DNA of 44,457 nucleotides. Source: a virus. The position numbers were made by a program, and so were the translations under genes. The notes below the pieces were generated by a model. It worked only from the letters and a program-made list of their open reading frames with translations, was not told the origin of the DNA and searched no databases. The DNA lies in the IMG/VR virus record IMGVR_UViG_3300033146_001665, positions 1-44,457 of that record; one strand, 5' to 3'. Shown piece after piece: positions 8,831 through 17,179 of the stretch (within the stretch, counting starts at the first letter, position 1; the number at the start of each line of letters is the position of its first letter).

Positions 8831-9841
8831 TTACAACAAAATCTTAAGATTTGAATCATCTTTCTTATTCTCATCTTCCTGAGGACGAGGATGAAATTTC
8901 ATCTTCATTTCAGTCCATTCTTTCTTTAACTCTTTCATACTTTTTTTAGGTTTAGATTCCGAGACAATTACCGCCTGACCTTTATCTTTTTGATCAACGA
9001 TATTATTACCTTCATCTGATACCATTTGTCTAATGATAGTATTATCGTTAGCCTTGCATAATTTTTCATATACACAGAAGTTGCAAGATCCCTTTTCAGG
9101 TGTTGGTATAATATTTTCACGAAGACAGTTGTCATAATATTTCATTCTATCTTCAATTAATGGCCACTCTTTATATTTAACATTATCATTAACATCGAAA
9201 CGTCTAGTAGTAATAGCATTCATCTCAGAATTAATGTATACCACTTCACCGAACTGAAAAAGGTTTTTTCGTTTCTTCATGCGTTGATAGGCAAGCATAT
9301 ATAATTTAACTTGTCTAATGTGGAAGTCATCATATTGATTAGTAAATTTAACATCTAACATTGTTTCTTTATCGTAGCTTAAACCATCTATGGCACCTAC
9401 AAATGGATATAATAATCCAAGTTCCTTATCAGTGTTCCATTTAATTTTAACATCATTAATATACTTAGTGCTGACACATTCATTATACATGCTTAAAAGT
9501 AAACGTTCAACTATATTACCCATAACAGCTTTAATTTTACTAAATGGATATTGACCAATTTTACTCATATCAGCTTCTGCGCCTTGCCTTAAATAATAAC
9601 TTTTACGTAAACATTGTAATATTTCATAACCACAGTATTGCTTAATACTTCGTTGTGGTCTAAATGACTCCACTTCTGTTTTCTTTAACCAAGCCTTTAA
9701 TATATCAACATCAAAACCTTTCTCTGGTATTGAAAAATCATCTGGATCTTTTTTATCAGTTATTAATTTGATCTTATTTAAATCTAATTGTTCTGTCAGC
9801 ATACATAAAGCTTGTTCATATGGATTATATTGTTTTGACAC
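8831..9841 (-). CDS. Cas4/RecB-like PD-(D/E)XK nuclease with Fe-S cysteines
   Basis: 336 aa, GTG start with AAGGAG upstream. The core fits the PD-(D/E)XK exonuclease fold: MGNIVE near 107-112, GAIDG with Asp152, DVK at 163-165 and QVKLYMLAYQ at 177-186 (the Q-x3-Y motif). Four cysteines match the 4Fe-4S site of Cas4 and AddB: Cys77 in LQCLRKSYY, then Cys253, Cys256 and Cys262 in CNFCVYEKLC. In that family the activity is Mg-dependent single-strand exonuclease used in DNA end processing. The last ~65 residues are a charged tail. No other CRISPR gene is present, so a role in phage recombination or replication is more likely than adaptation. The histidine usual before the GxxxE-like motif is not evident. 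Confidence 0.85.
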   Translation of the reverse strand: MSKQYNPYEQALCMLTEQLDLNKIKLITDKKDPDDFSIPEKGFDVDILKAWLKKTEVESFRPQRSIKQYCGYEILQCLRKSYYLRQGAEADMSKIGQYPFSKIKAVMGNIVERLLLSMYNECVSTKYINDVKIKWNTDKELGLLYPFVGAIDGLSYDKETMLDVKFTNQYDDFHIRQVKLYMLAYQRMKKRKNLFQFGEVVYINSEMNAITTRRFDVNDNVKYKEWPLIEDRMKYYDNCLRENIIPTPEKGSCNFCVYEKLCKANDNTIIRQMVSDEGNNIVDQKDKGQAVIVSESKPKKSMKELKKEWTEMKMKFHPRPQEDENKKDDSNLKILL

Positions 9842-9866
9842 TGTGGTTGTTCTCCTTGGATGTTAT

Positions 9867-10526
9867 TTAAATGTATTGACTCATTTGGTGCCTTGCTTCA
9901 TTATATATCACCATCAATAATTTAAACTTCTTTGCCATATCTGGTTTGGTGCCATTTTTAGTATACTTTTCATACATAGTCAACATTAATTCAGCTTTGT
10001 GATTAATGCTTTCTATTGTATTAGAATAGTTAATTGATTGTATGATATTTTTAGAATGTTTAGAGTCACACATAGAGTACATTGGTACTAGGAACATGAT
10101 GTTATCTATGATGTTATTATTATGAATGGTTTCTAATGTCTTTCGGTTTCTTCCAGCACCATTACCACTCTTTTGATTTTTTCCACCTTGTTGACCACCA
10201 CCATGTCCATCATTTAAAGGGCCATTCACTGGACAATCCAATTGTTTCAATGACGCTTTCAAAGCTATTTCAGATAATGATTTCTTTTTACTTGCAAATT
10301 GATTTAATACTTTTTCAAGTATCTCATTATCGGGTAGACCTTTACCATGTTTACTTTTAGATTTACCACTTTTAAACAAGATTGACATTAGCTTATAATA
10401 ACTAACCAGTAGAATACTTTTCTTAGCCTTATATTTATCATCTAATTTATCTTTATCAATAATAGTATCTATATTATCTGAACAATTTTTTAAATATCGT
10501 TTTAAATTTTTCACAACATCCTCCAT
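9867..10526 (-). CDS. hypothetical protein with Gly/Asn-rich linker, 219 aa
   Basis: The first gene of the 4969-10526 minus-strand block. Two helical, Lys-rich halves are joined by a low-complexity linker at about residues 100-128 (GHGGGQQGGKNQKSGNGAG). No known motif. The ribosome site is weak (AAGGT about 14 bases before ATG), unlike most genes here, so expression may be low or the start may differ. It precedes the nuclease gene by 25 bases; a DNA-related partner is possible but not shown. Confidence 0.6.
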   Translation of the reverse strand: MEDVVKNLKRYLKNCSDNIDTIIDKDKLDDKYKAKKSILLVSYYKLMSILFKSGKSKSKHGKGLPDNEILEKVLNQFASKKKSLSEIALKASLKQLDCPVNGPLNDGHGGGQQGGKNQKSGNGAGRNRKTLETIHNNNIIDNIMFLVPMYSMCDSKHSKNIIQSINYSNTIESINHKAELMLTMYEKYTKNGTKPDMAKKFKLLMVIYNEARHQMSQYI

Positions 10527-10593
10527 TACTTTAATATTACCTTAATAGTTTGTTTGTACATTGGTTGGTATATGCTGGTAGGACGTGGCGAAA

Positions 10594-10625
10594 GCCTCCC
10601 GGAGCTCAACACTTCTCCGAGAGGC
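10594..10625 (-). terminator. GC-rich hairpin, probable terminator of the 10688-12562 block
   Basis: On the minus strand GCCTCTCGGAG and CTCCGGGAGGC form an 11-bp stem (one G-T pair) with a 10-base loop, followed by TTTCG. On the plus strand the same place has one C/A mismatch, so the element favours the minus-strand transcript. The T-run is short, so termination efficiency is uncertain. It is one of the most GC-rich spots in the window. Confidence 0.55.
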
Positions 10626-10646
10626 AGTTCGATGGTTTTAAAGAGA

Positions 10647-10686
10647 CTAACCTTTATACCGACACCATTTATTATAATAAGGTTAG
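10647..10686 (-). terminator. second hairpin directly after the 10688 stop codon
   Basis: CTAACCTT(T)AT and ATAAGGTTAG (plus-strand reading) pair over about 10 bp with one bulge and a 19-base loop, beginning one base after the minus-strand stop codon. No long T-run follows. It may protect the 3' end or work with the GC-rich hairpin just beyond it. Confidence 0.4.
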
Positions 10687-10687
10687 A

Positions 10688-11488
10688 TTACACTAATGCC
10701 TTACTATACAATATCACAGCACTAGATGCACCACTTGCAGGTGTTCCACTAATTGTTACTTGAAGCGGCTCTGACGTAGACATCATAGTTGTCTGCTCAA
10801 CGATATATAGACGGGTTTTAAAAGGTCTATTCTGAGACGATGTCATAAATAGTGCAGCTGAAGATGAAATACCTAATTCGATAGTAGTCCCTACTGGATA
10901 AGAAGTTGTCACATCTAATGAAGCTTTCATAACGATTGATCCAGAAGGAATAGAAACAGATGAACTTGATGTACTAGTTGTAGCATCAACCTTAACCGCT
11001 TTAACAGCACCCAAAGAAGACTCATCAAATGGTCCAACAGCAGTCCATGCGTCAGTTGTGATGTCATAGATGTAAAGATGGTCGTCAAGCATTGAAACTG
11101 TTCCACTAATAGCACCAGCACGGTTAACAGCCAATCTACTATCATCATGTGTTATAGCAACAAGTGAAGTTCCATCATCAAAATATAAAACACCAGCTGT
11201 ATACGCACCACCAGATGTGTGACATAGTCCATATTTATCTGTATTAGAACCAGCAGCTGGAGCCGATCCACCGTCAAAACCAAAGTCAATTTTGACACAA
11301 CGTTCTCTTGAGAACTTACGTGTCGATGCATGATTCTGGGCTGTTGGTTCAGCAATAGTAACGTTTGCTAAAGTTGTTCCATCGTCCTTAACTAGTTTAA
11401 GGTTTTCAGAGTCATTAAGTAATATTACACCACTTAATCCAACCTGAAACGATTCTTGTGATGTTCCGTGTAAATTCATATAAGCCAT
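10688..11488 (-). CDS. fibre-like virion protein, 266 aa
   Basis: ATG with TTGGAGG 8 bases upstream. The N-terminal part has GVILLNDSENLKLV and EPTAQNHASTRKF, resembling the repeat with which many phage fibres link to their neck. Residues ~100-160 hold a small beta domain (LDDHLYIYDITTDAWTAVG). The C-terminal ~80 residues (ELGISSSAALFM ... RPFKTRLYIVE ... GTPASGASSAVILYS) match the C-terminus of the next upstream gene, so the two are paralogues. The product is Ser/Thr/Ala-rich and locally richer in GC than its neighbours, suggesting high expression or recent exchange. Structural role likely, receptor unknown. Confidence 0.65.
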   Translation of the reverse strand: MAYMNLHGTSQESFQVGLSGVILLNDSENLKLVKDDGTTLANVTIAEPTAQNHASTRKFSRERCVKIDFGFDGGSAPAAGSNTDKYGLCHTSGGAYTAGVLYFDDGTSLVAITHDDSRLAVNRAGAISGTVSMLDDHLYIYDITTDAWTAVGPFDESSLGAVKAVKVDATTSTSSSSVSIPSGSIVMKASLDVTTSYPVGTTIELGISSSAALFMTSSQNRPFKTRLYIVEQTTMMSTSEPLQVTISGTPASGASSAVILYSKALV

Positions 11489-11532
11489 GTTGACTTACCT
11501 CCAAAATTAAATTTTTAGCTAAAAATTATCAA

Positions 11533-12102
11533 TTATCTTATCTTTGAATATTCTATGGTTAATATACATTTACCATTAGTGCTACCATTAAGATTCAGAA
11601 AATTAATCTTAAGTTTATATATTTTATATACAGTATCAGGGTTGGTTTTATATACCCCAATCTTATTAGGTTTATTTTCTGTGAATAACATAAATTGTGC
11701 AGGTGCAACATCAGTTCCTAATTCTATTTTAACCCCACTATCAAACACTTCATACACGTTCAATGTTACTTGATTAACAACTATATTATCTGGGAGTTCA
11801 TATAATTCTTCAGTTGCTGGTATGTCAATATCAAATGATAACTGATCACCACTATCACTAATTGTTTCAGATATTATCTTATTCCAGTAACCACCATTAC
11901 TTGTATCTTCAAAATCACCATATGTCGCATTAGCATCATATATGTAAATGGTGTTTTCATCTAATACCGCTACACTGTTTATATCTGTTCCTATATCAGG
12001 TAACGTTAGAACATCACTAATGGTGTCAAGTAATGGTAACCCACCACCTGACCCACTACTGGCATCAGCCTTAGATTCTCTTGGAAATATTCTTATTGAC
12101 AT
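11533..12102 (-). CDS. fibre-like virion protein, paralogue of the 266-aa protein
   Basis: 189 aa. It shares with its downstream neighbour a VLDENTIYIYD segment followed by a Trp-containing step, and a C-terminal domain with VKIELGTDVAPAQFML, ENKPNKIGVY and CILTIEYS that aligns with the neighbour's last 80 residues. The N-terminus is Gly/Ser-rich. Its ATG starts one base after the TAA of the preceding gene (TAATATG) without its own strong ribosome site, so it is probably made by translational reinitiation. A small head-fibre or tail-fibre tip protein is likely. Confidence 0.6.
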   Translation of the reverse strand: MSIRIFPRESKADASSGSGGGLPLLDTISDVLTLPDIGTDINSVAVLDENTIYIYDANATYGDFEDTSNGGYWNKIISETISDSGDQLSFDIDIPATEELYELPDNIVVNQVTLNVYEVFDSGVKIELGTDVAPAQFMLFTENKPNKIGVYKTNPDTVYKIYKLKINFLNLNGSTNGKCILTIEYSKIR

Positions 12103-12103
12103 A

Positions 12104-12562
12104 TTATTGTACTGAATCTAAATCCTGATATATTGCATACACCGAAACCTGGTCTACGGCTATAGTTGAATCTATGTAAATATATAAACCTTCAAGATTA
12201 CTTCTATGCCAATAGTCTTTATAAGCTTCGGGTCTAATGAATTTGGTATTAACTGTATACGCTTGAAGTTCGGTATCAAAAATTTGTCCACGCTCACAAT
12301 TTTCATACCATAAACATGTATCATTAGTTAATATATCAACATTACTTAAATCAGTTCCTAATGATAATACATTGAATTTATCACTTCCACCCAGATTACT
12401 ATTCACTTTAAAATTTAATATCTGAGTATATCTTGAATCTATTGGTAGAAATAATGTCGTAGTTGTCTCGGGAGTTGCTATCGTATATTCCGCTTCAATG
12501 AATTTATAAGCTAATATAGTTCTAAGCCTTTTTCTTTCATATGTTGTTGGTAGTATAACCAT
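12104..12562 (-). CDS. small virion-associated protein, 152 aa
   Basis: ATG with AAGGGGG 9 bases upstream. The product is beta-rich with a Cys/Trp/Tyr cluster (TCLWYENCERGQIF) and the ending VYAIYQDLDSVQ. It looks like a jelly-roll or decoration-type protein and leads a three-gene minus-strand operon of fibre-like genes. It does not match a named family by eye. Confidence 0.6.
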   Translation of the reverse strand: MVILPTTYERKRLRTILAYKFIEAEYTIATPETTTTLFLPIDSRYTQILNFKVNSNLGGSDKFNVLSLGTDLSNVDILTNDTCLWYENCERGQIFDTELQAYTVNTKFIRPEAYKDYWHRSNLEGLYIYIDSTIAVDQVSVYAIYQDLDSVQ

Positions 12563-12668
12563 CTAATATAACCCCCTTATATAATTTGTTTGTAATTTTT
12601 TCAGTGTGTTACTTACCTAAACTTAAAAAATATCATTCAATTGTTATATCAGAAGGAGACTTAATCAG
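12563..12668. promoter_or_regulatory. divergent promoter spacer between two fibre-gene blocks
   Basis: The spacer separates a minus-strand and a plus-strand operon. The plus strand has TACCTAAACTTAAAAAATATC (around 12614-12634, of which the core is CTTAAAAAATA); the minus strand has CACTGAAAAAATTACAAAC. Both resemble the CTNAAAAA boxes in the 2876-2982 spacer. Both genes have strong ribosome sites. Promoter activity is inferred from position and recurrence. Confidence 0.35.
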
Positions 12669-13178
12669 ATGACGGTTAGTAATAGTAATGGAACAACCGA
12701 AAATAGCTTCCATATAGATGACCCAGATGTACTTATTAAATATGTGTTCCCTGCAGTCTCTGATAATAACCTCCATGGTGTTGATAAACAAGGTCAATTC
12801 CCATTAGCTACAATATTAGATCGTGCTCATTATTATGATGCTAACTCACATTCAGTTAGTAATACCAATTTTGTGACCATTGTAACTATGCCAACTATGA
12901 CGGCTTTATACACTGGCGCTTATGTATTCCAAATAGACTTTCGTTATTATACATCTAGATCGTTTGACACAAGAATAAGAATCTTCATAAATGGTTCTGC
13001 AACAACTCTATTTGACATAGAAGAAACTCCAGATAGTGGAACCATCAATAAAAGAATGGAAGTGAACTTAACACAAGGTGACACTTTCTATTGTAAAGTA
13101 AGAGTTAAGAGTTCTTCTAATTGGCGTAGTGTTGATATTGATGATGTTTTCATTAGTATGATACTTCATAGATTTTAA
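12669..13178 (+). CDS. virion structural protein, 169 aa (fibre-like)
   Basis: ATG with AGAAGGAG 10 bases upstream. The N-terminal ~50 residues include PLATILDRAHYYD, and residues ~60-169 form a beta-sandwich-like stretch (VFQIDFRYYTSRSFDTRIRI ... FDIEETPDSGT ... DTFYCKVRVKSSSNW) similar in style to carbohydrate- or receptor-binding jelly rolls. First gene of a plus-strand operon of fibre-like genes. No family name can be given safely. Confidence 0.6.
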   Translation: MTVSNSNGTTENSFHIDDPDVLIKYVFPAVSDNNLHGVDKQGQFPLATILDRAHYYDANSHSVSNTNFVTIVTMPTMTALYTGAYVFQIDFRYYTSRSFDTRIRIFINGSATTLFDIEETPDSGTINKRMEVNLTQGDTFYCKVRVKSSSNWRSVDIDDVFISMILHRF

Positions 13179-13187
13179 GGAGAATGT

Positions 13188-13673
13188 ATGTCAACACATT
13201 CATATTCAAAAGAAATTAATGTAGATGTTCTTATATGGCAAATCATTCAAGGTGGTCTCACCACATTTGAAAGTATATATAGGCTTAACTTAGATTTTGA
13301 CTTAACATTTAGTGAAGATTTAAACACCACTGAAATAAGTAACTTAAACACCATTGTAGATGACCATGACCCTTCAGATGTAATTACTAGTGGTGGTGGA
13401 GATGCTGAAATTAACACTACACCAGGTGAAACAATATTAGATGAAACAAGCACTCATATATTTTGTGATAGTACAAGTGGTGACCAAAGTATTGTATTAC
13501 CTAACCCAAGTCTTATGACTGGTTATAGTATTGATATAACTAAAACCGTTCGAGCTAACACTGTTACAATAACAACAATAGCTGGAACAATACAAGATGA
13601 CGATAATCTTATAATACAATTTAAATCTAGTGCAAGAGTAACATCTGATGGCACTAATTGGAGGCTAACATAA
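13188..13673 (+). CDS. tail fibre-like protein with C-terminal beta domain
   Basis: 161 aa, ribosome site TAAGGAG. The C-terminal ~80 residues follow a pattern common to phage fibre tips: SGDQSIVLPNPSLMTGYSI, then DITKT, NTVTITTIAG and VTSDGTNWRL, ending in the frequent SDGxNW motif. The N-terminal ~60 residues (LIWQIIQGGLTTFESIYRL) are probably the attachment part. The stop codon overlaps the next start (TAATG). Confidence 0.65.
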   Translation: MSTHSYSKEINVDVLIWQIIQGGLTTFESIYRLNLDFDLTFSEDLNTTEISNLNTIVDDHDPSDVITSGGGDAEINTTPGETILDETSTHIFCDSTSGDQSIVLPNPSLMTGYSIDITKTVRANTVTITTIAGTIQDDDNLIIQFKSSARVTSDGTNWRLT

Positions 13674-14284
13674 TGGCTTTTTTAGAACGAATACCACAGA
13701 AGTCAATAGATACCCATGATGCAAATACATGGAAACCACGTGGCTTGTTTTTAAATATAGATAGTCGTAATGTAAATGGTTATGATTTTGATATGCTTAA
13801 TAATTATCAAAAGAAGGAATCCGACGGTGGATTAGGTGCTATTAATTTAGTAACTGGTGGAAGAGATACAACACTGAGTGGCTTATTCATCGGACCCCCT
13901 CCAGGTATGAATATGTATTTAAAACAGTTTACAACAATCGTAGAAGTTTTAAACCCGAATGATGTGAATAAGAATATAGATGACGTTGGGGGGGATAGGG
14001 TTGAATTATGGGTTAGGGGACAAATGAGATATCATGCAGCAACCTATTCCAAAATGCAATTTGGAGCCACAAGTAACCCATCACATTTTAAACATCTTCA
14101 CAACGTTAATTTAGAAACTCATTCATTTAGAACAGATATCGTTCCTGCCGGATTATATAAGTCTAATAATAATGATAAATTCCATTTGAAATTTGGCAAT
14201 GATCAACCAATTAATTCAAGTTATTATATGAGAATACATTATGCATTCTTTATATGGTTAACGGTTGCAAGTGAGGAAGAATAG
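13673..14284 (+). CDS. virion structural protein, 203 aa
   Basis: I take ATG 13673, which overlaps the previous TAA and has GGAGG 8-12 bases upstream; an in-frame TTG at 13658 is less likely. The product is soluble, beta-rich, and has the segments KSIDTHDANTWKPRGLFLNI and GLFIGPPPGMNMYLKQFTT. It is co-translated with its neighbours on both sides. I do not recognise the family; fibre or baseplate periphery is inferred from the operon. Confidence 0.6.
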   Translation: MAFLERIPQKSIDTHDANTWKPRGLFLNIDSRNVNGYDFDMLNNYQKKESDGGLGAINLVTGGRDTTLSGLFIGPPPGMNMYLKQFTTIVEVLNPNDVNKNIDDVGGDRVELWVRGQMRYHAATYSKMQFGATSNPSHFKHLHNVNLETHSFRTDIVPAGLYKSNNNDKFHLKFGNDQPINSSYYMRIHYAFFIWLTVASEEE

Positions 14285-15814
14285 ATGTTAGATAGATATA
14301 GTGATTCTTATGAAAATTTCAGGCAGTATACAATTAATGTTTTACATAGATTAGATGCTAAAGTTTGGGTGAAAGAAGAAAACGAATACTATGCATGTTA
14401 TTGTCGAGTAGGTGATTCTATTGTTCAACGTAACGTTAAAAAAGGTACAAGCGAAGAAACACAATTGCTAGTAGACGATTGGGCATCTCAAAAACCAGAT
14501 TTGAGTGATGCATCCAATGTTGTGGTAACAAGTATATCTAATCCAATTATCACTCATGGCCAAGAAGAAGTTTTTCAATTAATACCACATGTTAAAATGG
14601 AAAGTATGATTAAATGTGACACAATCATTCAAACTCTAGAATTCGGTCAAGAACCATCATCAGTCATGCAAATATTTAGAGCATCAACTGATAATTTAAG
14701 TGAAGTGTCATTAAAATTACATGGTGTTGGTTCAACTGATATAACTGAATCTTTTGAATATTCAACTGATGCCTCCATGCGAGCCGTGTGGGTTCCTTCA
14801 TCATCAGATATTGAAATATATTCTGATAATGGAACTTACTATACTGGTTCATATTCTATAGGTATAGATTGTTATAGAAACAGATCTAATGGTGAATCAA
14901 TAACCAAAACATTTTCAAGTGAAAACTGGTCACTTGTTGAAAGTATATCATGCATGGTATATGAATCTAAAGGTAGTAATAGAAATCATTGGAAAATTAG
15001 AATATATGATGGTAACAATTGGGCTGAGAAAGAGTTTACAATACCTGTTAAAAATGTTTGGGAAAATAAAATATTTTTAATTGAATCATTAGACAATATA
15101 GAAGTTCTTGATCTTTCCCACATTACTAAGATTCAATTCTTATTAGATGATTGTAATGCAAACGCCTGGCTTAATATAGATGACTTTAAAAGATCTATTC
15201 CAAGCGGCTATGCAGATATTAAATTGTATTCATTTGGAACATCTGATCACCCAACGCTATTAGGACAACCATTAACCTTTAATACTAATGAAAATGTTGC
15301 AACGATATTAACACCACCTACTCCACAAACGATAACGATACCAATGATGGTTCCTCAATTAACTGTTGGTGAATACTATGGAATAGAGATATCAAATGTG
15401 TCTAATGGTGTATTACATATATATGGTTCTTCAACTCAAATTTATAATAGTGGACAAATGTTTACTATTTCAAATTCAAACTTTACGTATACAACCAAAA
15501 ATATGAGATTCATGTTATCAACGATAGTATCAACGTTATTAAACAAGATTGAAATAACTTTTGATGGTGATCCAGGTACTAGTGATATTGACTTACCAAT
15601 AATACATAATGGTGAAACTTTAAATGAATGTCTTGGTAACATCATATTTAATCATGAAAGTAATTATGTAATTACACTAAGAGATACTAATGTAATTAAA
15701 CTAGATAAAAATAATATCTTATCAGCTGTATATAAAGATTCAGCTAGTAGCACAGTAAGCAATATGGTTATACGATTAACTTGTTCTTATGCACCAATAG
15801 TGAGGTATAATTAA
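14285..15814 (+). CDS. large fibre/adhesin-like protein with carbohydrate-binding-like module
   Basis: 509 aa, start immediately after the previous TAG with GAGGAA upstream. Residues ~180-310 read like a galactose-binding or CBM-type jelly roll: SYSIGIDCYRN, then KTFSSENWSLVESISCMVYE, HWKIRIYDGNNW and ILFLLDDCNANAWLNIDDF-like strands. The remainder is beta-rich Asn/Ser/Thr sequence. No hydrolase motif is visible. It is the largest member of the 12669-16521 operon and a good candidate for a receptor-binding protein; the CBM assignment is by pattern only. Confidence 0.6.
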   Translation: MLDRYSDSYENFRQYTINVLHRLDAKVWVKEENEYYACYCRVGDSIVQRNVKKGTSEETQLLVDDWASQKPDLSDASNVVVTSISNPIITHGQEEVFQLIPHVKMESMIKCDTIIQTLEFGQEPSSVMQIFRASTDNLSEVSLKLHGVGSTDITESFEYSTDASMRAVWVPSSSDIEIYSDNGTYYTGSYSIGIDCYRNRSNGESITKTFSSENWSLVESISCMVYESKGSNRNHWKIRIYDGNNWAEKEFTIPVKNVWENKIFLIESLDNIEVLDLSHITKIQFLLDDCNANAWLNIDDFKRSIPSGYADIKLYSFGTSDHPTLLGQPLTFNTNENVATILTPPTPQTITIPMMVPQLTVGEYYGIEISNVSNGVLHIYGSSTQIYNSGQMFTISNSNFTYTTKNMRFMLSTIVSTLLNKIEITFDGDPGTSDIDLPIIHNGETLNECLGNIIFNHESNYVITLRDTNVIKLDKNNILSAVYKDSASSTVSNMVIRLTCSYAPIVRYN

Positions 15815-16521
15815 TGGAAACTATCCCTTTAATTTATGAAGATTTAATGAAAACCCGTAGTGCCCAAAATTTAACATTATTTTCTAGGAAAGAAGGCAAT
15901 GTTCAAAAACTATTTTGCCAATGTAATGCTGGTATTATGATTTCTTCATCAATTTCAAATAAATCATCTGAATGGGCAAGAATCAAAAATCATGTAAACA
16001 AGCCTATAGTCTTTTACGACAAAAGAATAGTAAGTCATAATTTCTCTGACCCTTCTACTTGGACAGCTAATGATAATTCGTTATATATAACTAAACCAGA
16101 TGTTGGTCAAAAATATATATTATCGCATTGTATAGCTAGATTCCCCAAATCATTAATGATAGTTCCAAGTAATCCTTTACATTATATAATATACTTATCA
16201 CCAGACGGTGTTTCAGATGCTGTTGAGACAATACACCTCATATATGAGGAAACTGCTGACCTTATTAGAAAAACTAATGTTCCAATGTATATGTCACCAA
16301 CCAATCTACCAAGTATGGGTGCTGAGGAGATTGTTGAAATTAATTTTATGTATGCTGACCCTTATACATTACAAGGTGCTCCAATAGTCTTTAGAGGCAA
16401 TTTAAATGAGCGTATAGAAATTCATTTAGAAAACCATGATCCATTTCGCAACATTAATGGTGAATTATTAACTCAAGAATGTGTAATCATGTTTAACTTT
16501 AAAAGAACGATAGATTTCTAA
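15814..16521 (+). CDS. virion structural protein, 235 aa
   Basis: Starts on the last base of the previous stop (TAATG) with GAGGT upstream. Beta-rich with few charged helices; segments include FSRKEGNVQKLFCQCNAGI and APIVFRGNLNERIEIHLEN. It resembles the C-terminal part of the preceding protein in style (both mention short YGxP-type repeats of a target-binding beta sandwich), but no clear homology could be established by eye. Fibre-associated role inferred from the operon. Confidence 0.55.
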   Translation: METIPLIYEDLMKTRSAQNLTLFSRKEGNVQKLFCQCNAGIMISSSISNKSSEWARIKNHVNKPIVFYDKRIVSHNFSDPSTWTANDNSLYITKPDVGQKYILSHCIARFPKSLMIVPSNPLHYIIYLSPDGVSDAVETIHLIYEETADLIRKTNVPMYMSPTNLPSMGAEEIVEINFMYADPYTLQGAPIVFRGNLNERIEIHLENHDPFRNINGELLTQECVIMFNFKRTIDF

Positions 16522-16537
16522 TGCTGTATATATCTCG

Positions 16538-17179
16538 GTGATAGTGGTAAGAACAAAGAACATGGACATTCAAAAAATAGATAAATATGATGGTTATGCA
16601 ATTAATGAGAATAATATGTCCCAAATCAAAGAAGGTGATATTCTTTTGATGACACCAGTTAAAAATGTTTTTCTAAAGCATTTTATATCTTGGTGTATTA
16701 AAAAAGTCACGGGTTATTATTGGACACATTCTTTAGTATCTTTTGGAAAAGAGTTGGTAGTTGAAAGTATAATAGATGGAGTTACGTTAAGGGATATATT
16801 AGAAGTTAATGAATATGTAAATGATTATAACTTTATAGCTTTACGATTTAAAGATGAAAATCTCAAATCCAGATTCACTGAAGCCGTAGAAACACGTCGA
16901 GGTTATAAATATGATTACATTCAAGCACTCTTAATGGGTGTGTTAAAATGGTTAAGAGATGTTTTCCAAAGAAAAAAAATCAGATCAATTCATCTTAAAG
17001 CTGACAATGAACGACGTTATGTATGTTCTGAATTAATAGCTGATTCATTATATGATATAGGGATAAATGTAATAACATATACAGATATAAATAGAAGTCA
17101 ATTCATGCCAGAAGACCTATTACTTTTAGGAGATGTTCTTGAGTTGGTAGAAATACAAAAAGAAGGTGATGGGACATGA
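16538..17179 (+). CDS. permuted papain-fold (YiiX/NlpC-P60-like) cysteine hydrolase
   Basis: 213 aa if GTG 16538 is used; GTG 16544 or ATG 16562 are alternatives and none has a strong ribosome site. The motif order is that of circularly permuted NlpC/P60 enzymes (YiiX/YebB, poxvirus G6R group): KEGDILL at 31-37, THSLVSFG with His64, VVESIIDGV with Glu76, and YVCSELIADSL with Cys163. Cys163, His64 and Glu76 are the likely catalytic residues. Members of the group cleave amide or ester bonds in peptidoglycan or lipids. Here it could be a wall-degrading or lysis enzyme, or virion-associated. A seven-codon mini-frame at 16521-16541 precedes and overlaps the GTG start. Confidence 0.75.
   Translation: MIVVRTKNMDIQKIDKYDGYAINENNMSQIKEGDILLMTPVKNVFLKHFISWCIKKVTGYYWTHSLVSFGKELVVESIIDGVTLRDILEVNEYVNDYNFIALRFKDENLKSRFTEAVETRRGYKYDYIQALLMGVLKWLRDVFQRKKIRSIHLKADNERRYVCSELIADSLYDIGINVITYTDINRSQFMPEDLLLLGDVLELVEIQKEGDGT

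Noticed and set aside
10615-10640. GCAGTTCGATGG resembling a tRNA T-loop
   Set aside because: No acceptor, D or anticodon stems nearby; explained by the terminator-like hairpins.
10554-10763. 69-codon plus-strand frame
   Set aside because: It overlaps the end of a well-supported minus-strand fibre gene and runs through two hairpins; no ribosome site.
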